NCBI RefSeq assembly: GCF_025215075.1 | Contig: NZ_JAOBTH010000016.1 | Span: forward strand, 1-44,709 | Source of the DNA: Tenacibaculum haliotis | GTDB taxonomy: Bacteria; Bacteroidota; Bacteroidia; Flavobacteriales; Flavobacteriaceae | Reading direction: 5' to 3' | DNA length: 44,709 nt | In this document: piece after piece, positions 26,481 through 36,727 of the stretch | How the letters are laid out: every line of letters begins with the position of its first letter | Position numbering within the stretch: the stretch's first letter is position 1 | The notes under the pieces: model-generated | Told to the model about the DNA's origin: nothing | The model's database searches: none | What the model saw: only the letters and a program-made list of their open reading frames with translations | Made by a program: the position numbers and the translations under genes

Positions 26481-27500
26481 TTAAATTACCGATTTAAATT
26501 GCTCTAAAAAACGTTTGTCGTTTTCATAAAACATTCTAATATCAGGAATTTGATATAATAACATGGCAATACGTTCAATTCCCATTCCGAATGCATATCC
26601 AGAGTATTTGTTAGGATCGATGTTTGCGTTTTTTAATACATTAGGATCTACCATTCCGCAGCCCATAATTTCTAACCAACCGGTTCCTTTTGTAATTCTA
26701 TAATCAGTTTCTGTTTCTAATCCCCAGTAAATATCTACTTCGGCACTTGGCTCTGTAAACGGAAAATAAGAAGGACGTAATCTGATTTTTGATTTACCGA
26801 ACATCTCTTTTGTAAAATATAAAAGCGTTTGCTTTAAATCGGCAAAAGAAACATCAGTATCAATATATAAACCTTCTACTTGATGAAAAATACAGTGCGC
26901 ACGCGCAGAAATATCTTCATTTCTAAAAACTCTTCCTGGAGAAATAGTTCTAATTGGCGGCTCGTTATTTTCCATATAACGAACTTGTACCGATGAGGTA
27001 TGTGTTCTTAATAAAGTATCAGGATTTTTATCAATAAAAAAAGTATCCTGCATATCACGTGCTGGGTGATATTCTGGTAAGTTTAAGGCAGTAAAATTAT
27101 GCCAGTCATCTTCAATTTCTGGTCCTTCAGAAACAGTGAATCCGATTCTATTAAAAACCTCAATAATTTGATTTTTTACTAAAGATATTGGATGACGAGA
27201 ACCCAAATTTATTGGTTCTGAAGGACGTGTTAAATCTCCGTAAATACCTTTATCTTCAACAGCGTTATCTAGAGTGTCATTTAATTCGGTAACTTTACTT
27301 TCAGCAGATTTTTTTAAATTATTTAATGCCTGCCCAAAATCTTTACGCATTGCAGCATCAACATTTTTAAATTCGGCAAATAAATCTTTTAATAAACCTT
27401 TACTACCTAAATATTTTATTCTGAAAGCCTCAACTTCTTCTTTAGAAGTTGCTTGAAAAGCTTTTACATCACCAATCAGTTCTTTTACTTTATCTAACAT
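26481..27500 (-). CDS. pheS: Phenylalanine--tRNA ligase, alpha subunit
   Basis: The catalytic subunit of the heterotetrameric synthetase, 339 residues. An N-terminal coiled-coil arm (about 1-85) precedes the class II core. [26 protein letters not shown] is motif 2, and [24 protein letters not shown] near 305-328 is motif 3. SAEVDIYWG marks the phenylalanine site region. The beta subunit gene pheT is not adjacent here, which is common in Bacteroidota. The promoter box lies at 27526-27533. Confidence 0.96.
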   Translation of the reverse strand: MLDKVKELIGDVKAFQATSKEEVEAFRIKYLGSKGLLKDLFAEFKNVDAAMRKDFGQALNNLKKSAESKVTELNDTLDNAVEDKGIYGDLTRPSEPINLGSRHPISLVKNQIIEVFNRIGFTVSEGPEIEDDWHNFTALNLPEYHPARDMQDTFFIDKNPDTLLRTHTSSVQVRYMENNEPPIRTISPGRVFRNEDISARAHCIFHQVEGLYIDTDVSFADLKQTLLYFTKEMFGKSKIRLRPSYFPFTEPSAEVDIYWGLETETDYRITKGTGWLEIMGCGMVDPNVLKNANIDPNKYSGYAFGMGIERIAMLLYQIPDIRMFYENDKRFLEQFKSVI

Positions 27501-27525
27501 CTTGTTTTTCGGAATAATTAAGCTG

Positions 27526-27533
27526 CAAATTTA
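27526..27533 (-). promoter_or_regulatory. Promoter -7 box of pheS
   Basis: Minus-strand TAAATTTG followed by C, an exact TAnnTTTG match, 26 nt ahead of the ATG. Confidence 0.65.
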
Positions 27534-27669
27534 TGATTTTAAAATGAAAAAAGTGTAGGTTTTCCCAAGAGTTATCGTCTATTGAAATATATTAAATTAA
27601 AAGAGTGTTAAATTCTTAAAAATAAGCAAATAATTGATCTTTTTAAATTTAACAAATTGTAAATTAATT

Positions 27670-27677
27670 ATATTTGC
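27670..27677 (+). promoter_or_regulatory. Promoter -7 box of gdhA
   Basis: TATATTTG followed by C, exact, 43 nt ahead of the ATG at 27720. No TTG at the ideal -33 distance is seen. The upstream region is extremely AT-rich. Confidence 0.65.
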
Positions 27678-27701
27678 GGAACAAAATTGTTTAAATCATA
27701 A

Positions 27702-29063
<1,362 letters not shown>

Positions 29064-29083
29064 TTATTACTTTTTAAAATATT

Positions 29084-29114
29084 AAAAAACACGCTATTTA
29101 TAGCGTGTTTTTTT
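29084..29114 (+). terminator. Terminator of gdhA
   Basis: A 13-bp perfect stem (AAAAACACGCTAT / ATAGCGTGTTTTT) with a 2-nt loop and a T-run, 21 nt behind the stop codon. Confidence 0.88.
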
Positions 29115-29142
29115 ATTTAGTACTTTCGTTAAAATTTATTGA

Positions 29143-30099
29143 ATGTCAAGATCAAAAAGAAAAAATGTTTTTACCGTTGCTTTTTATAATGTAGAAAACT
29201 TGTTTGATACTACTAATAATCCTTTAACTGCGGATGATGATTTTACACCAGCAAGTAAACGCAAATGGAATCATGAAAAATACCGTCATAAAGTTAAAAA
29301 ATTGACTTCAGTAATCAGTCAAATTGGTAAAAATAAATCTGCTTTTCCACCTGCTATTATCGGATTGGCAGAAGTTGAAAACGCTAAGGTTGTTAAAGAT
29401 TTAGCAAAACATAAAAATTTATCAAAATATAACTATAATTATGTTCATTATGATTCTCCTGATGAAAGAGGAATTGATGTAGCGTTACTTTATAATAAAG
29501 ATTTTTTTAAAGTGATAACTACGGATGTGCATTCGCTACATTTAACTGATGATAAAGGTGCTGTTGATTACACAAGAGATTTGTTAGTGGTAAAAGGAAA
29601 GTTACATGGAGAGTTACTATATGTTTTAGTAAATCATTGGCCCTCTAGAAGAGATGGAGATATGGAAACCAAAGATAAACGGATTAAAGCAGCAAAACAC
29701 GTACATGAGGTTTTAGATACTATAAAAAAGGAAGATTCCGCGGCTAAATTTATCATTATGGGTGATTTTAATGATGATCCAATAAGTGAGAGTATTGAAG
29801 ATTTTTTAGTTACTGATTATTTATACAATCCGATGAAATCGTTATTTAAAAAAGGGCAAGGAACTTTAACTTTTTACAAAGAATGGCACTTGTTTGATCA
29901 AATTATTTTTTCAAGAGATTTTTTTGATGCAGAAAAAAGTAATTTTAGTTTTTTAAAAGCGGATATTTTAAAAGAAGATTGGTTGCGTTTTTATAAAGGA
30001 AAGTTTAAAAATAGTCCTTTTAGAACCTATATTGGTCCTTGGTATCAAGGAGGATATTCAGATCATTTTCCGGTGTATCTTACTTTCGAAAAGGAATAA
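29143..30099 (+). CDS. Endonuclease/exonuclease/phosphatase-fold protein
   Basis: A 318-residue single domain of the EEP superfamily. The metal and catalytic residues are visible: Asn/Glu in FYNVENLFD (about 15-23), Glu in GLAEVENA, NHWPSR, the Asp/Asn pair in IIMGDFNDDP, and the terminal SDHFPVYLTF. No signal peptide is evident. The substrate may be DNA, RNA, a phospholipid or inositol phosphate; the sequence does not decide. A 7-of-8 promoter-box match (TACTTTCG, 29121-29128) precedes the start by 14 nt. The bidirectional hairpin behind it also serves glmS. Confidence 0.87.
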   Translation: MSRSKRKNVFTVAFYNVENLFDTTNNPLTADDDFTPASKRKWNHEKYRHKVKKLTSVISQIGKNKSAFPPAIIGLAEVENAKVVKDLAKHKNLSKYNYNYVHYDSPDERGIDVALLYNKDFFKVITTDVHSLHLTDDKGAVDYTRDLLVVKGKLHGELLYVLVNHWPSRRDGDMETKDKRIKAAKHVHEVLDTIKKEDSAAKFIIMGDFNDDPISESIEDFLVTDYLYNPMKSLFKKGQGTLTFYKEWHLFDQIIFSRDFFDAEKSNFSFLKADILKEDWLRFYKGKFKNSPFRTYIGPWYQGGYSDHFPVYLTFEKE

Positions 30100-30133
30100 A
30101 AAAATCCGAAGAACTATTTCTTCGGATTTTTTT
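30099..30133. terminator. Bidirectional terminator between EEP gene and glmS
   Basis: AATCCGAAGAA / TTCTTCGGATT (30103-30113 with 30118-30128) with a 4-nt loop, flanked by an A-run and a T-run. It therefore ends both converging transcripts. Confidence 0.87.
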
Positions 30134-30154
30134 ATATTATAAATTAATTACTGA

Positions 30155-32011
30155 TTACTCAACAGTAACAGATTTTGCTAAGTTTCTAGGTTGATCTACA
30201 TTTTTTTCTAATAATACCGCAATATGATACGATAATAACTGAAAAGGAATTGTAGTTAATAACGGCGTAAATGCTTCTTCAGTATCCGGAATTTCAATAA
30301 CGTGATCTGCAATTTCTTTTACAGTAGTATCACCTTCAGTAACGATAGCAATAATTTTACCACTTCTTGATTTAATTTCCTGAATATTACTTACTACTTT
30401 TTCGTAATGACCCTTACTTGTCGCAATTACAAAAATTGGCATGTTTTCATCAATTAAAGCAATTGGTCCGTGCTTCATTTCAGCAGCAGGATATCCCTCT
30501 GCATGAATATATGAAATTTCTTTTAACTTTAAAGCGCCTTCTAAAGCAACAGGAAAGTTAAATCCTCTACCTAAATACAAACAATTTTTTGCATCTTTAT
30601 AAACATTTGCAATATCTTTAATTTGTGCATCCGTTTTAAGTAATTGTTCTACTTGAGCAGGAATTTGTTGCATTGTTTGTAAGTACTTATTTACTGCAGA
30701 TGTAGCTAATGTTCCTTTAGCTTGTGCCAGCTTTAAAGCAATTAATGTGAGTACAGTTATTTGCGTTGTGAATGCTTTTGTAGATGCAACCCCAATTTCA
30801 GGCCCCGCATGAGTGTAAGCACCCGCGTGCGTTTCTCTAGCGATAGATGATCCTACAACGTTACAAATACCAAAAACAAAGGCTCCTTTTGATTTTGCTA
30901 ATTTAATTGCAGCTAAGGTGTCAGCCGTTTCACCAGATTGAGAAATTGCAATTACTACATCGTTTTCGTTAATAATCGGATTTCTATATCTGAATTCAGA
31001 AGCATATTCAACTTCAACAGGAATGCGAGCCATATCTTCAAAAAGATATTCACCTACTAATCCAGCATGCCATGAAGTACCACAAGCAATAATAATAATT
31101 CTATTTGCATTTGTGAATTTTGATATATTGTCATCAACACCAGCCATACGAATTATGCCTTCATCAGGAAGCATTCTTCCTCTGTAAGTATCTATAATAG
31201 CTTTAGGTTGTTCGTAAATTTCTTTTAACATAAAGTGATCATATCCACCTTTTTCAATCTGCTCTAAGCTTAATTGAAGTTTTTGAATGTTAGCATCAAT
31301 TTCTTTGTCACCTTGGATTTTATGAACTCTAATTTCTTTATTCTTTTTGATGATGGCTAATTCACCATCTTCTAAATAAATAGCATCTTTTGTATATTCG
31401 ATAAAAGGAGAGGCATCAGAAGCTACGAAAAATTCTTCGTTATCTTTTCCAATACCAATGGCAATTGGACTTCCTAAACGGGCAACAATTAGCTCATCTG
31501 GTTTTGTTTTGTCAAAAACCGCAATTGCATAAGCTCCAATAACACTCGTAAGTGCTAATTGTACAGCTTTACCTAGCTTACAGTCTTCACTTTTTTTAAC
31601 TTCCTCAATTAAGTTTATTAAAACCTCAGTATCGGTATCACTTTTAAAAGAGTACCCTCTTGATATTAATTCTTTTTTTAATGTATCATAGTTCTCAATG
31701 ATTCCATTATGAACAATAACTAAATCACCAGATTCAGAAAGATGAGGGTGAGAATTTACATTATTAGGTATTCCGTGAGTTGCCCAACGAGTATGTCCAA
31801 TTCCGATAGTTCCTTTTTTTCTTTTTTCATCGTTATTAGTGATGACTTCTAAATCTGCAACTTTTCCTTTAGTTTTAGATAAATGTATGCTTTGTCCGTC
31901 ATACATCATGATTCCAGAACTATCATATCCTCTATATTCTAAACGTTTCAGTCCGTTTATCACGATTGGATAAGCATCTCTATTACCTATATAACCAGTT
32001 ATTCCACACAT
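30155..32011 (-). CDS. glmS: Glutamine--fructose-6-phosphate aminotransferase
   Basis: Makes glucosamine 6-phosphate from fructose 6-phosphate and glutamine, the entry step for peptidoglycan and lipid A sugars. The full length of 618 residues is present: an Ntn glutaminase domain starting MCGITGYIGNRDAYP (Cys2 is the nucleophile), then two SIS isomerase domains (IIACGTSWHAGLVGEYLFE and CLYLGRGFNFPVALEGALKL). The C-terminus LAKSVTVE is the family signature. It is last in an operon after the DUF4270 gene (9-nt gap). No glmS ribozyme is seen. Confidence 0.97.
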   Translation of the reverse strand: MCGITGYIGNRDAYPIVINGLKRLEYRGYDSSGIMMYDGQSIHLSKTKGKVADLEVITNNDEKRKKGTIGIGHTRWATHGIPNNVNSHPHLSESGDLVIVHNGIIENYDTLKKELISRGYSFKSDTDTEVLINLIEEVKKSEDCKLGKAVQLALTSVIGAYAIAVFDKTKPDELIVARLGSPIAIGIGKDNEEFFVASDASPFIEYTKDAIYLEDGELAIIKKNKEIRVHKIQGDKEIDANIQKLQLSLEQIEKGGYDHFMLKEIYEQPKAIIDTYRGRMLPDEGIIRMAGVDDNISKFTNANRIIIIACGTSWHAGLVGEYLFEDMARIPVEVEYASEFRYRNPIINENDVVIAISQSGETADTLAAIKLAKSKGAFVFGICNVVGSSIARETHAGAYTHAGPEIGVASTKAFTTQITVLTLIALKLAQAKGTLATSAVNKYLQTMQQIPAQVEQLLKTDAQIKDIANVYKDAKNCLYLGRGFNFPVALEGALKLKEISYIHAEGYPAAEMKHGPIALIDENMPIFVIATSKGHYEKVVSNIQEIKSRSGKIIAIVTEGDTTVKEIADHVIEIPDTEEAFTPLLTTIPFQLLSYHIAVLLEKNVDQPRNLAKSVTVE

Positions 32012-32020
32012 AGTAAAATC

Positions 32021-33604
32021 TTATTTTTCTTTAGAATATGATATTTTTAAAACAGCTCTTCTAGTTCCGTTTGCTGCTTCATCACCATTTTGAAGTGTTA
32101 CCCCTCTAGGATTCCAATTGTATGAACTAACAGATGCCGAATTTGTCGGCGTATCAGTAGTGTTATATACTTTTAAAATTAATGGATCAATGGTTGCTTC
32201 TTCACTCTGTGTTAATAAATTTGAGAGATAATCAGTAATTCTAAAAGAATATTTTTCAGGCGTAGTATCAGATGACTCTAAAGAACCACCAAAACTTGCA
32301 GCTTCAGTATAAGCATCTGAAATATGTGTAGGGGATACTCCTCCACTTCCATTATCTTTATTCTGATAAAGAAATAACTTTTGGGGTATTGTATTATTAT
32401 CGGTGTTAATTGTTTGATTAACATAAAAAGACAAAGTAGCATCATTAACCAACCAATCATTATCTCTTAATTCTTGAAGCTTTGTATTATCTAAAATTGT
32501 TACTTTAGCCATAGTTCCCGCAGTTCCTTGAATAGTAAAGTTATTAGCAGGAGCCGCAACAGTAGGTGCTGTCATTTTATACATACTATTTCTTATACCC
32601 GATAAAGGAAAAGAATAAGTTCTAGGTAAAGTGTCTTTTAAGGCTAAAACAGCTTGTCCAGCTTCTTTTTCGAAAGTAGTAATGGTATAGTGAAAATCAA
32701 GGCTAGCAGAAGTATTAACTCCTAATAAACTAAGAGGAACCATAGCTCCGTCACTACCTTCAGCTTTAACAATTAAACCTCTAAAATGAGCATTGAAAGA
32801 TTCTAAATCAGAAAACTCTCCTCCCTCAAATTTATCCCAAAAAAGACTCTCCATTTCTGTTTTGTCTAAAGGGATAGTTAAAAAAGGGGCTTTATTTGCC
32901 AATTTAACTGTATCTTGATAAGTATTCCCGTTACTAATATTTCTAGTTAATATTAACATGGTATCTATCGCACTAGGCTTAAATGTGAATCCAGCATTTT
33001 CGCTTAATAAACGATCTTCAATATAAGAATGATTAGATTGAAAGCTATTTGAATTTGCAGGATTGTCAGGGTCTAATGTGTTTAGATAAGTTCCGTTTTT
33101 AAAAACCTTTAATGAAGTAGCAGTATTTGGATCTCCTAAAACAGAGTCTAATCTAAATTTAGGTTTTCCATCACTTTCTTTTCCAATACTCGTTGCTGTA
33201 TATGGTAACTTAAGTACAACTTTGTCAAGTACAAAAATAGAATCTAAATCTCCATCTTCAGTAGCTGGTTTTACATCTTGAATTTTTAAATTAGCAGGTA
33301 AAGACAATTGACTAACAAAAGATGCTTCAATCGTTTTGTAATTGTCACCTTTAGATACACCTAGCCAATATTCTCCGAGTGTTCCGATACTAATATTATC
33401 TGCTCTAACTGAATTATATAAAGGGTTTGCATTCAAATCGGATATGTCAATTTGTTCAATTTCTACATCGATTAATACTTCACCTGTTTCAAATTTTGTG
33501 TTATTTATAACTCCGTTTCCTACGTTGTTAAAATCTTTTTCACATGATATTATAGCTGCAAAACATAGCATACTAATACCTAAAATACCAATTTTTCTAA
33601 TCAT
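32021..33604 (-). CDS. DUF4270 family lipoprotein
   Basis: A 527-residue lipoprotein. The signal ends in AAIISCEKD with Cys21. The mature part is rich in beta strands, with VRADNISIGTLGEYWLGVSKGDNYKTIEASFVSQLSLP near the start, and it matches DUF4270, a Bacteroidota family. The function is unknown. Gene order with glmS and a starch-synthase-like gene is conserved in the family as I recall it. It lies 11 nt behind the GT5 gene and 9 nt before glmS, so all three are co-transcribed. It is presumably outer-membrane associated. Confidence 0.85.
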   Translation of the reverse strand: MIRKIGILGISMLCFAAIISCEKDFNNVGNGVINNTKFETGEVLIDVEIEQIDISDLNANPLYNSVRADNISIGTLGEYWLGVSKGDNYKTIEASFVSQLSLPANLKIQDVKPATEDGDLDSIFVLDKVVLKLPYTATSIGKESDGKPKFRLDSVLGDPNTATSLKVFKNGTYLNTLDPDNPANSNSFQSNHSYIEDRLLSENAGFTFKPSAIDTMLILTRNISNGNTYQDTVKLANKAPFLTIPLDKTEMESLFWDKFEGGEFSDLESFNAHFRGLIVKAEGSDGAMVPLSLLGVNTSASLDFHYTITTFEKEAGQAVLALKDTLPRTYSFPLSGIRNSMYKMTAPTVAAPANNFTIQGTAGTMAKVTILDNTKLQELRDNDWLVNDATLSFYVNQTINTDNNTIPQKLFLYQNKDNGSGGVSPTHISDAYTEAASFGGSLESSDTTPEKYSFRITDYLSNLLTQSEEATIDPLILKVYNTTDTPTNSASVSSYNWNPRGVTLQNGDEAANGTRRAVLKISYSKEK

Positions 33605-33615
33605 TTATATTGTTA

Positions 33616-34434
33616 TTATTCGCTTAATTCTAAAACGTTTTCTTTATAAAATTGTAAATATGCCTCAGTTAATACTTCTTCTGATTGAAATTCTAAAATT
33701 TTAGTACTTTTTTCATCAATAAAAGCATTAATTTCATCAGGCAATACTTCACTACCTTTTACAATAGCATCTGAGTTTTCAATAGCACTCTTTAAGATGT
33801 TAATTTGATTTGGTGTAGCTACAGTTGCTATTTTTGACTCATCAATTTTGTCAAAACGCACTTTTTTTGCTAATTCCCCATTCAATTCACCTTCAAAATT
33901 ATTATTATAAATCGAAGTTACAATCTTGCTTTCGGTAAACAATGGTTCCTCCTTATAAAATTCTCTTAAATATAAAGGAAGTAGAGAAGCCATCCATCCA
34001 TGAACGTGGATAATATCTGGTGCCCAGTTTAGTTTTTTAACAGTTTCTATAACGCCTTTCGCAAAGAAAATCATGCGTTCGTCGTTGTCGCTAAACATTT
34101 TGTCATCTTCATCAGAATAAACCGCTTTACGCTTAAAATACTCTTCGTTGTCAATGAAATACACTTGCATCCTTTCTTTAGGAATTGAAGCTACTTTAAT
34201 AATTAAAGGCATATCCATGTCGTTAATTATTAAGTTCATACCAGATAAACGAATAACTTCATGTAATTGATGTCTTCGTTCGTTGATTACCCCATAACGA
34301 GGCATGAAAATACGGGTTTGAACTCCTTTAGAATGTGCGTTTTTAGCAACATTAAATGCAGTAGATGATAATTCTGTTTCTGGTAAATAAGGTGTTACCT
34401 CCGATGAAACATATAATATTCTCTTATCCTTCAT
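33616..34434 (-). CDS. Glycogen/starch-synthase-like GT5 half-protein
   Basis: 272 residues, corresponding only to the N-terminal GT5 domain of glycogen synthase (about 480 residues in full-length enzymes). The N-terminus RILYVSSEVTPYLPETELSSTAFNVAK aligns with the ADP-glucose-binding start, but the diagnostic KTGGL is replaced by PETEL. DIIHVHGWMASLLPLYL matches the DIVHAHDW segment. The C-terminal GT1 domain with the catalytic EXXXXXXXE is absent, and no frameshift remnant follows. It is therefore probably not a glycogen-making enzyme. It is the first gene of the DUF4270/glmS operon. Confidence 0.8.
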   Translation of the reverse strand: MKDKRILYVSSEVTPYLPETELSSTAFNVAKNAHSKGVQTRIFMPRYGVINERRHQLHEVIRLSGMNLIINDMDMPLIIKVASIPKERMQVYFIDNEEYFKRKAVYSDEDDKMFSDNDERMIFFAKGVIETVKKLNWAPDIIHVHGWMASLLPLYLREFYKEEPLFTESKIVTSIYNNNFEGELNGELAKKVRFDKIDESKIATVATPNQINILKSAIENSDAIVKGSEVLPDEINAFIDEKSTKILEFQSEEVLTEAYLQFYKENVLELSE

Positions 34435-34460
34435 TAAGTCTGTCTATTTTATTGAAGATG

Positions 34461-34468
34461 CAAAAATA
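34461..34468 (-). promoter_or_regulatory. Promoter -7 box of the GT5/DUF4270/glmS operon
   Basis: Minus-strand TATTTTTG followed by C, an exact TAnnTTTG match, 27 nt ahead of the ATG. It is divergent from the panC promoter, with only 32 nt between the two boxes. Confidence 0.65.
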
Positions 34469-34500
34469 AGAAAATTTATGCTAAAATGGTGTTAAATTGC

Positions 34501-34508
34501 TAATTTTG
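34501..34508 (+). promoter_or_regulatory. Promoter -7 box of panC; decides the start
   Basis: TAATTTTG followed by C. It ends 2 nt before the ATG at 34510, so that ATG would lie at or before the transcription start. The next in-frame ATG (34531) is the likely initiator. Confidence 0.65.
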
Positions 34509-34530
34509 CATGTATTCCAACTATAATAGA

Positions 34531-35376
34531 ATGAAAGTTTATAAAACTAAATCAGAATTAAAAGAATTCTTATCAGATATAAAAAATGCTAATAAGTCAA
34601 TTGGATTCATCCCTACAATGGGGGCCTTGCATCAAGGTCATTTGTCGCTTGTTAAAGAGTCAAAGAAAAAAAATGATATTACAGTAGTAAGCATTTTTGT
34701 AAACCCAACGCAATTCGATAAGAAAGAAGATTTAGTAAAGTACCCTAAAACATTTGATAACGATGTTCAGCTTTTAGAAAGCGTTGTTTGCGATGTTTTA
34801 TTTTTTCCTTCTGTAAAAGAAATATATAGTGAAAATATTGTGTCAGAACGTTTTAATTTTGATGGATTAGAACATCAAATGGAAGGTGAATTTAGAGATG
34901 GTCATTTCGACGGAGTGGGAACTATCGTAAAAACATTATTCGAAATTGTGGAACCTGATGTTGCTTACTTCGGGAAAAAAGATTTTCAACAGTTACAAAT
35001 CATCAAAAAGATGGTTGAAAAACATGCACTTTCGGTAAAGATAAAAGGATGCGATATTTACCGTGAAAAAGATGGTTTAGCAATGAGCTCACGCAATACG
35101 AGATTAACAAAAGAACATCGAGAATTGGTTCCTTTTATTTATAAAACATTAAAAAAAGCAAAGAAGAAATTTATCACTAAAAACGGAAGTGAAGTTACTG
35201 AGTGGGTAAAAAAACAGTTTAAAAAACAACCGTTGTTAGAACTTGAATATTTTACGATTGCCAACGAAAAAACCTTAAAAACCATCGATAAAAAAGAGTC
35301 TGAACAAAAATATCGGGCATTTATTGCAGTTTTTGCAGGAGAAATTAGATTGATAGATAATATCCGTTTAAAATAA
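34531..35376 (+). CDS. panC: Pantothenate synthetase
   Basis: Joins pantoate and beta-alanine with ATP to make pantothenate, in the cytoplasm. 281 residues from the Met at 34531 (the frame opens at 34510). The shorter start MKVYKTKSEL aligns with the family, and the promoter box at 34501-34508 excludes the longer one. PTMGALHQGHLSLVK is the HIGH-type nucleotide motif, DVAYFGKKDFQQLQIIKKMV binds pantoate, and REKDGLAMSSRN is the KMSKS-like motif. It is followed 48 nt later by panD, which provides the beta-alanine. Confidence 0.95.
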   Translation: MKVYKTKSELKEFLSDIKNANKSIGFIPTMGALHQGHLSLVKESKKKNDITVVSIFVNPTQFDKKEDLVKYPKTFDNDVQLLESVVCDVLFFPSVKEIYSENIVSERFNFDGLEHQMEGEFRDGHFDGVGTIVKTLFEIVEPDVAYFGKKDFQQLQIIKKMVEKHALSVKIKGCDIYREKDGLAMSSRNTRLTKEHRELVPFIYKTLKKAKKKFITKNGSEVTEWVKKQFKKQPLLELEYFTIANEKTLKTIDKKESEQKYRAFIAVFAGEIRLIDNIRLK

Positions 35377-35412
35377 AATCATTCAAAAACAACTCATTAA
35401 TCATTAAAAAAC

Positions 35413-35420
35413 TATTTTTG
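35413..35420 (+). promoter_or_regulatory. Promoter -7 box immediately before panD
   Basis: TATTTTTG followed by C, exact. It ends only 4 nt before the panD ATG, so transcripts from it would be leaderless or nearly so. Confidence 0.6.
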
Positions 35421-35424
35421 CACT

Positions 35425-35775
35425 ATGTTAGTACAAGTCGTAAAATCTAAAATCCACCGGGTAAAAGTTACGGGTGCCGATTTAAATTATATAGGAAGCA
35501 TTACCATTGATGAAGATTTAATGGATGCAGCAGGAATTATTGAAGGAGAACGTGTTCAGATTGTGAATAACAATAATGGCGAACGTTTAGAAACATATGC
35601 AATTCCTGGTCCAAGAAATAGTGGGGAAATAACCTTAAACGGTGCCGCTGCCAGAAAAGTAGCAAAAGGCGATGTGTTAATACTAATCGTATATGCTTTT
35701 ATGGAATTAGAAGAAGCTAAAAACTTTAAACCTTCGTTAGTTTTTCCTAATGAAGAAGATAATACCCTTACATAG
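35425..35775 (+). CDS. panD: Aspartate 1-decarboxylase
   Basis: Decarboxylates aspartate to beta-alanine for pantothenate. It is synthesised as a proenzyme that self-cleaves between Gly24 and Ser25 (in NYIGSITID) to form the pyruvoyl cofactor. 116 residues is normal. The Gly24-Ser25 position equals that of the E. coli enzyme, which confirms the start. KVTGADLNY and [13 protein letters not shown] are conserved family segments. It has its own promoter box 4 nt before the start as well as read-through from panC. Confidence 0.95.
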   Translation: MLVQVVKSKIHRVKVTGADLNYIGSITIDEDLMDAAGIIEGERVQIVNNNNGERLETYAIPGPRNSGEITLNGAAARKVAKGDVLILIVYAFMELEEAKNFKPSLVFPNEEDNTLT

Positions 35776-35777
35776 TT

Positions 35778-36725
35778 TTGAATATTAAAAAAGCATTAAA
35801 AATTATATTACCTCTCGTTTTGGGAGGTTTTTTGGTTTGGTACTCTTTGTCAAAAGTGTCTATAGCAACTTTACTAGATTATTTTAAAGAGGCAAATTAT
35901 TGGTGGATAACTTTAGGATTATTCTTCGGAATTTTAAGTCACTTGTCTAGAGCATATCGTTGGAAGTTTTTACTGGAGCCAATGGGTTATAAGCCAGATT
36001 TTGGTAACAGTACCATGGCAGTTTTAGTAGCTTATTTAGTAAATTATGCAGTACCAAGAGCCGGAGAAGTATCCCGCGCAGCAGTAATGACAAACTACGA
36101 AAACATTCCGTTCGAAAAAGGTTTCGGAACCATCGTTGCAGAAAGAATGGCAGATTTAATTATGATGTTAAGTATCATCGCCATTACGTTATTTGTACAG
36201 TTCGATTTTATTTATGAATTATTAACAAAGAATTTTAATCCACTAAAAATAGTAGCAATATTAGCAGCTCTTATTGTAGCCGGATTTATCTTTTCGAGAT
36301 ATGTAAAAAAAGCAAGATCAGGAATTGGCCTAAAAATAAAAAACTTTATCTCAGGTTTAGTTGAAGGAGTCATGAGTATATTTAAGATGAAGAATAAATG
36401 GGCGTTTATTTTTCATACCGTATTTATTTGGGTAATGTATGTGTTAATGTTCTGGGCAACAATACCCGCAATTAATGGTTTAAATGTTCCTTTAGGAGGT
36501 GTTTTAATTGGTTTTATTGCAGGCGGATTTAGTATTGCAGCAACCAACGGAGGTATCGGTTTATATCCGGTAGCTGTTGCAGGTGCCTTAGCTTTATTTG
36601 GTATTGCAGAAGAACCAGCAACCGCTTTTGGTTGGATTATGTGGACAGCCCAAACGGCGATGATTATTGTTTTTGGAGGGCTAGCATTTTTATTCTTACC
36701 TATCTATAATAAAAATAAAAAGTAA
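35778..36725 (+). CDS. Flippase-like (UPF0104/LPG-synthase TM region) protein
   Basis: A 315-residue membrane protein with about seven to eight hydrophobic segments and no soluble domain. The family features are RAYRWKFLLEPMGY in the first third, YLVNYAVPRAGEVSRAAVM near 90-108, and GFSIAATNGGIGLYPVAVAGAL near 255-276. It corresponds to the membrane half of lysylphosphatidylglycerol synthase (flippase-like). The start is a TTG, 2 nt behind the panD stop. No ATG occurs until about residue 69, inside the conserved part, so TTG initiation coupled to panD is the best reading. The lipid it moves is unknown. Confidence 0.85.
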   Translation: MNIKKALKIILPLVLGGFLVWYSLSKVSIATLLDYFKEANYWWITLGLFFGILSHLSRAYRWKFLLEPMGYKPDFGNSTMAVLVAYLVNYAVPRAGEVSRAAVMTNYENIPFEKGFGTIVAERMADLIMMLSIIAITLFVQFDFIYELLTKNFNPLKIVAILAALIVAGFIFSRYVKKARSGIGLKIKNFISGLVEGVMSIFKMKNKWAFIFHTVFIWVMYVLMFWATIPAINGLNVPLGGVLIGFIAGGFSIAATNGGIGLYPVAVAGALALFGIAEEPATAFGWIMWTAQTAMIIVFGGLAFLFLPIYNKNKK

Positions 36726-36727
36726 TA

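Noticed and set aside
30155..32011. Possible glmS ribozyme or riboswitch upstream of glmS
   Set aside because: glmS begins 9 nt behind the DUF4270 gene, leaving no room for a ribozyme.
32278..32460. 60-codon frame in another phase of the DUF4270 gene
   Set aside because: Overlaps a complete lipoprotein gene on the same strand and shows no family features.
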